A stretch of 64,000 nt of DNA, from positions 66,146 through 130,145 of the forward strand of contig JANRJQ010000010.1 of assembly GCA_033763895.1 (NCBI GenBank), in the 5' to 3' direction. Positions 38,001-48,500 of this stretch are shown here, piece by piece (within the stretch, counting starts at the first letter, position 1; each line of letters begins with the position of its first letter). This DNA comes from Chloroherpetonaceae bacterium. GTDB taxonomy: Bacteria > Bacteroidota > Chlorobiia > Chlorobiales > Thermochlorobacteraceae. Position numbers and translations under genes: made by a program. The notes beneath the pieces were generated by a model. That model made no database searches and had not been told where the DNA came from. It was given only the letters and a program-made list of their open reading frames with translations.

Positions 38001-38630
38001 AAAAATAAACTTCGCTCGTTGGGCGGTGTCAATGAATTGGCGCTTGAAGAATATGAAAAAGAAAAAGAACGATTCGAGTTTTTATCAACCCAACAAAATG
38101 ACCTTTTGACGGCCGAAAAGGATTTGCGTCAAACTATCGATGAAATCAACAAAACAGCCGTAGATCAATTCGATAAAACCTTTACCCAAATCCGAAGCAA
38201 TTTTGTAGGCATTTTTCGTGAGCTCTTCAATGAGGGTGACGAGGCTGATTTGGTCTTGCAAGAATCAGATGACCCACTTGAAGCAAGTATCGAAATCATT
38301 GCCAAGCCCAAGGGGAAACGCCCCCAAGCAATAACCTTGCTTTCCGGCGGTGAAAAGACTTTAACTGCCACGGCTTTGCTTTTTGCCATTTATCTCGTGA
38401 AGCCTTCGCCATTTTGTATTCTCGACGAAGTGGATGCCCCGCTTGACGATGCTAACATTGATCGATTTGTGAAGCTCATTAAGAAATTTGCCAAAGAGAC
38501 CCAATTCATAATGGTCACACACAACAAGCGGACAATGGAAGCCGCCGGCGTTCTCTATGGCGTTACAATGGAAGAGGAAGGGGTTTCAAAACTTGTGGCA
38601 GCAAGGTTTAATGATTTTCATCAAAATTAA
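35076..38630 (+). CDS. smc: Chromosome segregation protein SMC
   Basis: A 1184-residue condensin ATPase that compacts and segregates the chromosome with ScpA/ScpB. The N-terminal head has Walker A GPNGCGKTN (31-39) directly after FKSFAQRINLRFDSGL. Two long coiled coils flank the hinge (about residues 510-640, with a YGLGTLSDLISTDEAYAMAVN region at its start). The C-terminal head has the ABC signature LLSGGEKTLTATALLFAI and Walker B FCILDEVDAPLDDANI. Full family length with no frameshift. It sits 80 bp after the GH2-like gene and 20 bp before the HAD phosphatase gene. scpA and scpB are not in the window. Confidence 0.97.
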   Translation: MYLSKLEVFGFKSFAQRINLRFDSGLTAIVGPNGCGKTNIVDAIRWALGEQKSSVLRSEKMENVIFNGTKARKPLGMSEVTITIENTKKILPSEYTEVAITRRLYRNGDSEYLLNKVPCRLKDIQNLFVDTGMGSDAYSVIELKMIEQILSENASERRKLFEEAAGISKYKQRRKQTFSKLETTSQDLARVKDIVIEVEKKVGSLERQAKKAEQAKSIRVELRGLEIDVAERTLFDLTKKKAPLQLSLNDEERKHTELTGLLAELDKEAGEKSVAVSDREKELSALQKELQYKQELVVQTEKQMLENETRRKSISELVARSEKESAFFRERISQILEEREKLNLILEEKSIERNEAKAALEKMQAEYQEQGQALRESRSLLESTRTHRQRIANEISKLKLESQTFENRIESFETQIARQAERKAFLQSQLDSRASEVNALETRLAEAKLGLASAEEELSNAIVTRQSLEKEIAQKKEQLLQVRADYNSKNARIEFLRSLLESYEGLPEGVKFLDKQVLNGNDRKYGLGTLSDLISTDEAYAMAVNAALGEAQNYYVSRSLPEALAAISELKSSSKGKLTFIVLDQIGDVPALQIPEGFTSIESLIRSKNEIRPLLRLLLTNMVLAESLTAAQEAAKSQPGFTYCTPEGERFAANGVIRGGSFLATEGIRIGKREEMERLVSEKLRLEGELTELKSQIEDRSRRLESTTLILFEQKVRVANQSLNEIEKKLSQIHFEQKSYKDEITLIQTSEAADRAESEKLAIRLAEIEPVLRGKEKEEAEETEKLNIALESLTAEEREIELASEKVQRQNIQVKEAEYEVERIRTALNQNAQDEKNSERQIERAKSDIQNANEEAFRLSSELETMTKNLDLLTTERSTLRLRFDELEKGYSQMKGELTQAESKLREVSRSREVLTQITLTLQKELMQINLQEENLKQTIKNEYELELELKEFPEEESETAQASKTEKAERVQTLKNKLRSLGGVNELALEEYEKEKERFEFLSTQQNDLLTAEKDLRQTIDEINKTAVDQFDKTFTQIRSNFVGIFRELFNEGDEADLVLQESDDPLEASIEIIAKPKGKRPQAITLLSGGEKTLTATALLFAIYLVKPSPFCILDEVDAPLDDANIDRFVKLIKKFAKETQFIMVTHNKRTMEAAGVLYGVTMEEEGVSKLVAARFNDFHQN

Positions 38631-38650
38631 TTTTTAAGGAATAGAAACAG

Positions 38651-39349
38651 GTGAAGTATAAAAAACTTTTGCTCTTTGATATTGATGGTACTCTTATCAA
38701 AGTTGAAGGCAGCAGCCGAACAGCCTTGATTCAATCGCTTCGAAATGTTTTTGGAACTGAAGGCAACGCGGCAACGCACAATCTTGCCGGAAAAATGGAT
38801 GGCGGAATCATACGGGAAATTTTGAGTGATGCTGGTTTCTCGAAGGATGAAATTGAAATGAAATTTCATGAAGTGAAGCGGCAGTACATTGATACTTTCA
38901 AGCAAAAAGCGGTTCGTGAAGATATTCGAGTACTCCCCGGCGTCGAATCACTTTTGAAACACTTGCACACGAATGGCGATATATTAATTGCCCTGCTCAC
39001 CGGTAATTTTGAAGAATCTGGAAGGCATAAATTGCATTTACCCGGGCTGAATCATTTCTTCAGTTTTGGAGCTTTTGCCGATGACGCCGAGCGTCGCCCC
39101 GAGCTCGTCCCACATGCACGAAAGCGTGCAAAAGAAAAGACGGGAATCGATTTCGATGACCGCGATGTCATTATTATTGGCGATACCGAGCACGATATTA
39201 CTTGTGCCCTTTCCAACGGTATCCGCGTGATGGCCGTTGCAACGGGCGCTTATTCATTTGAGCAACTCCAATCTTATCAACCGACTATCACGGTAGAAAA
39301 TCTTTCAAATACCGAAGCCATTTCTAGATTTCTTCTTAACGGGCATTAA
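38651..39349 (+). CDS. HAD-superfamily phosphatase (phosphoglycolate-phosphatase-like)
   Basis: A 232-residue HAD hydrolase starting at GTG 38651, 20 bp after smc, with AGGAATAG as a weak ribosome binding site. Motif I is LLLFDIDGTLIKV (nucleophile and acid Asp), motif II IALLTGNFEESG, and motif IV VIIIGDTEHDITCA; a helical C1-type cap lies between motifs I and II. The C-terminus GIRVMAVATGAYSFEQLQ matches the Gph/phosphoglycolate phosphatase-like branch, but substrate preference cannot be read from this. Probably the last gene of the comM-GH2-smc series. Confidence 0.88.
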   Translation: MKYKKLLLFDIDGTLIKVEGSSRTALIQSLRNVFGTEGNAATHNLAGKMDGGIIREILSDAGFSKDEIEMKFHEVKRQYIDTFKQKAVREDIRVLPGVESLLKHLHTNGDILIALLTGNFEESGRHKLHLPGLNHFFSFGAFADDAERRPELVPHARKRAKEKTGIDFDDRDVIIIGDTEHDITCALSNGIRVMAVATGAYSFEQLQSYQPTITVENLSNTEAISRFLLNGH

Positions 39350-39382
39350 TTCAAAATCCCTCTTCTTTTTTTTGATTTTCAA

Positions 39383-39402
39383 AATGACACGTTTGTGTTA
39401 TT
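39383..39402. promoter_or_regulatory. Candidate operator: 7-6-7 inverted repeat
   Basis: AATGACA-N6-TGTTATT, an imperfect palindrome (one mismatch) with the geometry of a CRP/FNR-family site. It lies 103 bp before the giant IPT/FG-GAP gene. A perfect version occurs at 50993-51012. Confidence 0.4.
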
Positions 39403-39505
39403 GCCATCGGCATAGTTTTGTCGTAACTAAGCACCTATTCTTGAAAAAGGATTCAAAATTTTTGTCTTTACCAAAACATCCAATAAGCTTCTTTTATCAT
39501 TCTAT

Positions 39506-42500
39506 ATGAAAAGATTGTTATTGACCCTAATCCTGCTTTTTGTTACTTCGTCAATTTTCGCACAAGCGCCAAGCATTACATCGTTTTCGCCTGCAACAGG
39601 AGCAGTTGGCACAGCGATTACAATTAACGGAGCAAATTTCAGCACGACTGCCGATTCAAATCGCGTCTTTATTGGCGGTGTAAGAGCCGCAGTAACCGCC
39701 GCATCAGCAACTTCTCTTACCGTAACTGTGCCACAAGGCGCCGTTTCTGGAAAACCGTCACTCTCATTGCGAGGCTTTTCGGTTCAAGGAGCAACATCAT
39801 TTCAAGTGACTTATAGCGGAGCGGGAATTTTTGACCGCGGTTCATTTCCTTTTGAAACGCTCACGGAAGTTGGAACCTCAGCGTATGATGTTGCCACCGG
39901 CGATTTCGATGCCGATGGGAAACCCGATGCGGCGGTTGTTAATTACGGCAGCAACACAGTGTCAATTCTTGTAAATCTTACGGCAGCCAATGCTTCAGTT
40001 CCTGTTTACGATCGAACCCTTGATTTATCAACCGGCACGAACAGCAATCCAAGAACAATCGAAACCGCCGACATCGATGGCGATGGCAGGCTTGATCTTG
40101 TTGTAGGATGTGCAGGTTATATCGCGGTTTTTAGAAACACCACAACTGCTGCCGGTAACCCAACCTTTGCAGCAAGAGTTGAACTTTCTACCCCAAGCGG
40201 AAGCGCAGCATATACCAACCGAGATTTGGAAATTGGAGATCTTGATGGTGATGGTAAGCTTGATATAGCCTCGGCGACTTATGGCGAAAATGCAAGAGCC
40301 AATGTCGAACTCTTTCGAAACCAGTCAACTGTAGGTGCTATTTCTTTTTCCACAAGAGAACGCTTGACTTCCGGAGATCCGGCGATTACTTGGGGAATAG
40401 CAATTTCTGATCTTGATGGGGATGGAAAAAAAGATGTAGCGCTTTCAGTGGATTATAATTCAACAAGCAGCTTGATTCGTGTTTACCGAAACACCAATAA
40501 CGCGGGAACATTGTTGGCTTCAAACTTTCAATCGCCGGTTAATATTACAGTAGGTGGCTTTCCGCGCGATATTGAGTTTGGCTTTATCGATACCGATACT
40601 CGCCCTGATTTGGTTATTTATAACGGTTCAGGAACCATTCAAGTGGCCAAAAATACCGGCTCAAGCGGAACAGTCTCATTTGCAACGCCAATCAGTTTAC
40701 CGGCCTTAGCTGGCGGTTACAGAATGATTGTGCAAGACATTGATGGCGATAGCAAAGAAGATGTTTTAGTGAGCTACTATTCAGAAACCGAAACAAGTAC
40801 GCTCGCCGTTTTCAAAAACATTCATTCAAGCACAACCCTTAGCACTGCCGGATTTGAAAGCCCGCTTTCGTTTAGTGTTGGGAAAACACCCTACGGTTTT
40901 GCAATCGGTGATATCAATCTTGATTCAAAACCCGATTTGCTAGTTGCCAATCTTTCAATTGGAAACATCACAACAGTTTTGGGCAGAATGGGAACGGCAT
41001 CGCCGGTTGTGACATCCTTTTCACCCGCAAATGGAAGGATCGGCTCAAGTCTTACGATTTCGGGAAGCGGATTTAGTTCGACTTTGGCACAAAACATAGT
41101 ATTGATTGGTGGGCGAAGAGCAACAATAACTTCAGCGAATGCAACCAATCTTACCGTAACTGTTCCAAGCGGCGCAGTGTCATCACCGGTGAGTGTAACC
41201 GTTGGCGGAATAACGGCGATTTCAGCCCGTCCGTTTGCAATCACCTTTGCAGATAGCGGTACCCTGAATGCAATTGGCTTTTCATCTCGCCAAACTTATG
41301 GCTCCGGTGTCAATGCTTACAATATTGCGAAAGGTGATTTTAACAACGATGGAAAAATTGATTTAGCGATTGCCAATTACTCGGCCAATCGCGTTGAAAT
41401 TTACATCAACCAAGAAACCGGAGTATCGCTGACTCAGAATTCATTTGCTGCACCAATCACATTAAACACCGGTACAAGCAGCAATCCACGCTCGCTTGCA
41501 GTGGGCGATTTCGATGCCGATGGATTTTTGGATGTTGCTGCAGGATGTGCAAACACGATTGCCGTCTTCAGGAATACCACCATTGGCTCGAATACTTCTT
41601 TTGGAACGGCACTTCAACTCTCTACACCATCAGGCAGTGCGGCATATACGAATCAAGACTTAGAAGTCGGTGATATCGATGGTGATGGCATGCTTGATAT
41701 TGCTTCTGCGACCTATGGAGGTAATTCACGCGCGAATGCAGAGCTTTTCCAAAACACCTCCTCACCCGGTGTCATCGGGTTTGGGGATATGGTGAGAGTA
41801 ACAAGCGGAGATAATGTAATTACTTATGGTATTGCAATTGGCGACGCCGATGGTGATGGAAAAAACGATATCGCTTTAGGATTAGACTATAATGGTGTAT
41901 CAAGTTTGGTGAGGGTTTATCGGAACATCAATCCTGTTGGTGCGTTATTAGCCACTAACTTTGAAACACCAGTTAACATCACGCTCGGTGGAAGGCCATT
42001 TGATATCGAATTTGGATTTCTTGATACCGATAATCGAATCGATTTAGCGGCTGTCGATTTCAATGGCTCATTAAGAGTCATGCGAAATACCGGTTCAGCG
42101 GAAAATGTGGCCTTTCAAACGCCAATAACTTATTCTATTCCAAACGGGGGATACAATTTAGAAATTGCTGATCTTGATGGCGATACAAAACCTGACTTTG
42201 TTCTCACGAATTCTGTCACCAATGCTTCTTCAACAATAACTTTAGTGAAGAACCAAACCACGACCGGTTCATTTAATGCGAATTCATTTGCCGTTGTTTC
42301 ATCGCCGGCTGCTGGGGTTGGACCTCTGGGAGTAACGGTCGGTGACTTCAATGGTGATGGTAAGCCCGATGTCGCAGTTTCCAATTACAACTCCACCGGT
42401 GGTGGTTCATTTACCGTTTTTCAAAACCGCTCAGGTATAGTTTCTCCTACGATTTCATCTTTCTCGAGTGCTTCTGCAACCGTCGGCGCAAGTGTAACCA

Positions 42501-45500
42501 TCAACGGCAGCGGGTTTAGCGCAACACAAGCCAATAACATTGTTTACTTAGGACCGGTTCAAGGAACGGTTACGGCGTCAACGGCAAATTCAGTCACATT
42601 TACCGTTCCTGCTTCTGCCGTTTCATCACAAGTAACCGTGATTACCAATGGATTGGCGGTTACATCAGCTGCAGTGCTCAGTGTTACTTATTCAGGCGGT
42701 GCTTCTGTCAATCAAGGATCATTCTTCGTTCGCAATTCCTACTCTGCTGGCAATAGCCCTGTTGTCACAGCTGCAGGAGATTTTAATAACGACGGCAAGC
42801 CCGATGTTGTGGTTGTGAATCAAAGTGATAACAACGCCGTGGTGTATGTCAATAACTCAGCCAATCAAACGCTTGGTTCTTCGTCGTTTCAACAAGCAGT
42901 TGCATTAGGAACAGGAACAAATTCATCACCAAGATCTGTAGCGGTTGGAGACCTCGATAACGACGGTAAATTGGATGTCGTGGTAGGAAGCGTTGGAAAA
43001 GTAACGGCGTATCGAAACACCACAAGCGGCACGACAATTACTTTTGCCGTTGGAATTGATTTAACACACGCCAATGCCGATAACCCCGGGTCAAGTTTAG
43101 CGATTGACATCGGCGATATCGACGGCGATGGGAAAAAGGATATCGCTGTTGCAAGTTATGGCAGCAACTCACGCGGAAATATCGAAGTGTTTCAAAACCT
43201 TTCTGAATCCGGTTCACTGACCTTCACAGATTATATCAGAATTGCTTCACCATTCGCCGCATATAGTTACGGTGTTGCAATTGCCGATTTCGATAACGAT
43301 GGAAAAAATGATCTTGTCCAATCGTTGGATTTTGCTTCATCGAATTCGCGCGTTTATTTCTACCGCAATACGGGAACACCCGGTTCTATTACACCATCAA
43401 ATTTCAATACCAGTGTACTTGATTTGGTTACAGGCGGCACTTTAAGAAGTTTAGCCGTCGGATATTTGGATAATGACGCCAATTTGGATGTGGTGGTTGC
43501 CAATAACACGGGAACCCTGCTTGCCTTAAGAAATACAAGTACGAGCGGAACAATTGCTTTTGCCACTGCAGTCGCTTACAATGCTGGCGCAAATACAAAC
43601 TTTGTAGCCATTGGCGATTTAAATGGCGACGGTCGAGCCGATCTAATCTCTGCCAACCGCACAACGCCTTCGTTGATTTACTACCCTAATCAAATGACAA
43701 CGGCGGGTGCGTTCAATTCCAATTCCTTCACAACCGTTGGGCTAACAAGTGGAAGTTTCCCGCAGTCCCCGGTCATCACTGACTTCGACGCCGATGGAAA
43801 ACCCGATATTCTTTTTATTAATAACGAAACAACATCCGGCACATTTAGTGTCATTAGAAATAATATCGGGGAATTTGGCGTGACCTCCGTTTCTCCAAGC
43901 GGCGGTCAGCCGAATGCCGCAGTAACCATCAACGGGTTTAATTTTAGCGGCAGCCCTGTGGTTCGCTTCGGCACCACGCAAAGCGCAGTGAACAATAGCA
44001 CTTCAAGTATTATTACGACCAGTGTGCCGGCTTCGCTTTCACCGGGGAAATATTTACTCACAGTTCAAATTGGCGATTTAACTCGCCCTGCGCCGGATTC
44101 GTTTACCGTGTTTGCACCCGTGCCAAGCATAACTTCATTTTCTCCCTTAAGTGCAGATACAGGCGCAGTGGTGACAATAACCGGCGTAAACTTCAGAACA
44201 ACAACTGCTGAAAACACAGTGTACTTCGGGGGTGTCCGCGCAAGCGTATTGACTGCGAGTGCAACACAACTAACCGTTCGGGTTCCAAAAGGTGCACAGT
44301 ACGCGCCTATTTCAGTCACGACTTTAGGTTCTACGGCGCGTTCGAATTTATCTTTTACTCCCACATATCGCGGACCAAGCGGAGTAACAAGTTTTTCCGA
44401 CGCTTTTAATGTTTCAACAAGCAGCACCGATAACGTTCAACTTTCTACCGGCAACGCCACGCCCCGTGGCATTGTGACAGGCGACTTGGATAATGACGGT
44501 AAACTTGATTTGGTAGTAGCCAATAACACGGCTTCCGGCGGAATCTCTGTTTTCAGAAATACTTCAACCAGCGGCAGTATCGGAAGTGGAACATTTGCTT
44601 CGGTCATTACCCTTTCTTCGGGTTCGTTCAACCCGACTTCCATTGATATCGGCGATGTCGATAACGACGGAAAACTTGATATCATTGCCGGATGCGACTC
44701 CGCCACAACCACAACCAATTCCGCAGTTTTAGTTTTTAGAAACACGACTTCGACAGCGGGGAGTATTAGTTATGCTTCACCATTCATTATCACTGTAAGG
44801 CCGATTGTCTCCATTCGCCCAATTCGCAGCGTCAAACTTGGCGATATCGATAATGATGGCCGATTGGACATTGTCTTTGGCGGACAAAGCACCGCTCAAA
44901 GCGTAGGCGTTATCAAAAACAATAGTTCATCTGGCGTGCTTTCATTTGAAACGCCCATTGCTTTTGCTGTAACAAACATTACTGAAAGTATCGCAATCGG
45001 GGATATTGACGGTGATGGAAAAAATGATATTGTATCAACCAATTCACAGAATATCGAAGTGTTGAGAAATATCGGCGTTGCAAATACAATTAACGCAAGC
45101 ACCTACGCAAATTCATTAGTTATCGGGAATTCTGCTGCTAATTTTTCAGCTGTCTCGCTTGCCGATTTGAATAACGACGGCCTGCTTGATTTGTTTTATA
45201 CCGCCGCAGGTTCGTCAGCAAATTCGATTGTTTCTTATCGAGCTAATCAAAGTGTAATTGGTAGTATCAGTTTTGGAGCCGCGACATCGGTGTTCACTAC
45301 TTCTTCTTCTCGCTATGCCTATGCCCTTGGCGCAGGAGATTTGGATGGTGATGGAAAAGCAGACTTGATAGCGACAAATCAAGCATCATCGACAGTTTCT
45401 CAATTGAACCTATTCCGCAACACCACAAATTCATCAACCATCTTAACGACTTTTGGCGCAACCCTAAATACCTCGACCGCTTCAGCTACCCCACAAGGTG

Positions 45501-48500
45501 TTGCTCTTGGCGATTTTGATAACGACGGCCGCTCGGACATTGCAATGGTCAATAACACCGGTTCAGGAACATTCAATGTGTTTGTTTTAAGAAATCTCGT
45601 GCAAACTTCGATCACAGGGTTTCGGTCACTTTCAGGCTCTGAGATTACAAGCGCGCCGATTGGTAGATCCATCAACATCACAGGGCGTTTCTTTTCAAGT
45701 TTCCCGGACTCAAATCTCGTAAGATTCGGAAATGATACCGCACAAGTTCTTGAAGCTTCATCAACACAATTAACCGTTCGGATTCCCGGCAGAACACTGC
45801 AAGTAGGAAATATTGTTGGGGTAAGTGTAAAAATTTCCGGGGTTACATACAATTCCACTTCCAACTTTACGATAAGTGCCCCACAAGTCTTGATTACTTC
45901 TTTTACGCCAAGCAGTGGAGGAAGAGGTCAATCGGTTCAAATCTCGGGTCAAGATTTCAGCCCGGTTCCATCAGAGAATTCAGTACGATTTGGAAGTGTC
46001 GATGCGGTTGTCACTTCTTCTACCGATTCTCAAATTAATACTACCGTTCCAAGCGGGCTTACACCAAGCACCAATGTGACGATTAGCGTTGCCGTTCGTG
46101 GTGGAACACGGGTTAATGCTTCAACACAATTTTCCGTTCTTCAGCCTGTGCCAATTATTGCTTCATTCACACCTGTTACAGCAAATCCGGGTCAAAGCAT
46201 TACAATTCGAGGGAGCAATTTTTCAACAACAGCGTCTCAGAATCGAATCTCATTTGGTGGCGTTTCTGCCGCTGCAACATCAGTTCAAGGCGATACAACC
46301 CTAATTGTCACGGTGCCAACAGGAGCCACTTATGCACCTTTGACGTTGAATGTCAATAACAACTTGATGGCGCAGTCTTCGCAAAAGTTTATTCCCAAAT
46401 TTGCTACGGTAGGTTCAATTCGCGCATCTGCTTTTGCGAATCGAACGGACATTTCATCCGTGAATACCAGTATTAATTTAGAAAGTGTTGATATTGATGG
46501 AGATGGGGCGAATGATATAGTTAACTCTCCGGCACAAACGTTTATCAATGCTGTTAGAAACACTTCAAGCAGTAACACAATTTCCTTTGCCACCAGAAAT
46601 CAAATCAGCGGTGGAAGTTTTACGAGAGGCTTAGGTTATGGCGATTTGAACGGTGATGGAAAAGTCGATTTTGCAACCGGCGATTTCGGTGCAAGCCGTG
46701 TGAATGTCTATGTCAATCAATCGACTACAGGTTCATTCAGTTTTGGAACCTCATTTATTTTAACTCTTCCTACAAACGGCTTTTCTCAAAGTGTGAAAAT
46801 CGCGGATGTCGATGGCGATGGCCGATTCGATATCATCGCAGGCACAAATTTAGGATTAAGCATTTTCAGAAATCTTGGCGGATCTTTGAGTGCAAGTTCT
46901 TTTACACGTACAGATATTTCAAGCACAAACGATGGGAATTATCCTTATATCGAAGTCGGTGACTTTAGTAACGATGGAAAACCCGATGTGATTCGCTTGC
47001 TTCCACAAACAAATGCTTTTTCGATCTTTACCAATACATCAATTTCAGGAGCCCCTTCTTTTTCTTCACCGGCAACTGTTACAGTAAACCCCGGATTACA
47101 AGGGTGGGATGTTGATGCGGCAGATTTTGATCGTGATGGAAAATTAGATTTGGCTGTAACGAAATCGACGGGTAATGCAATATTGATTTACCGAAATACA
47201 CATACTTCCGGAAACTTAACAGCCTCTTCATTGACCTATACCACAGCACCATTCTTCTCCGGCGCTGGCGTAAGCTCCGTTGCCATTGGTGATATTGATG
47301 GTGACGGTTGGGTGGATATTGCCGGGGTAAATTCAACTTCATCAATATCGATTTTCAAAAATCTTTGGGCAACTGCAACATCAGAACCTTTCTTCTCAAA
47401 TGCCGTAACGGTTCCGATTTCAATATCAAGTGCAGACTTTCCAATTTCCTTAACTGATTTCAATGGAGACGGTAAACCGGAATTGATTTACCCCAATGGA
47501 AACAGTGGTATTATTTCAATACTAAGAAACGATGTTCAACCTCCAGTTCCACCTACAATTACTTCCTTTACACCTACTAGCGCCGCCGAAGGCGATGCGG
47601 TAACGATTACCGGAGCAAATTTTGACACAAACCCAGAAGGGAATACTGTACGCTTTGGGAGTATTGCTGCAAGCCTCAATACCAATTCCGTTACATCAAC
47701 TTCTCTTCAAGCCTTCGTTCCGGCAGGTCTTACAGTGGGTTCAAAGGTTAGAATCAGTGTTCAAACCATTGATGGTTCAGTATCTTCTATAGATAGCATG
47801 ACCGTCTTGCAAGCCGATTTCCGTCCCATCGTTTCAATCAATACACCAACAAGCATATCAACCACATCTGCTGTTGTGAGCGGTACGGTCAATCCAAGAG
47901 GAAGGTCAACGACCTATCGGTTCCAATATGATACATCATCAACGTTTGAAACCGCTTTTTCTACTTCCCAAATTAATGCCGGCTCTGGCAGCTCTAATGT
48001 TAGCACAGGAAATGTTTCTTTAACCGGACTGCTTTCAGGTCAAACCTATTTTGTGAGGTTATCCGCTACCAATAGCGAAGGAACTCGGGTTAGCTCAACG
48101 CAGACTTTTACAACCCAAGCGTTGCCAATCGTTCAAACGCTTGCAGCGACGAATGTGTCAGGCACATCAGCTACGCTTCGCGGCTCAGTCAATGCACGAG
48201 GCATTTCAACAAATGTTACCTTCTCTTGGGGTACCAATCAGTTTTCACTTTCAAACACGACATCAACACAAGTTGTATCGTCGAATTCGGATCAAACGGT
48301 GACTGCAACCATAAATATCTCAAATCCCGATCTAACCTATTATTATCGAATTAATGCGAGTAATGTCAATGGGTCAGTTAACGGTAGTACCCTAAGTTTT
48401 GTACCTCTTGCTACTTTCCCTCGTCCGACTTCTCCAACCGATTTCGCCTCTAATCAAGGTCCGGAGGTCACTTTCCAATGGTCAGGTTTCAGTAACGATG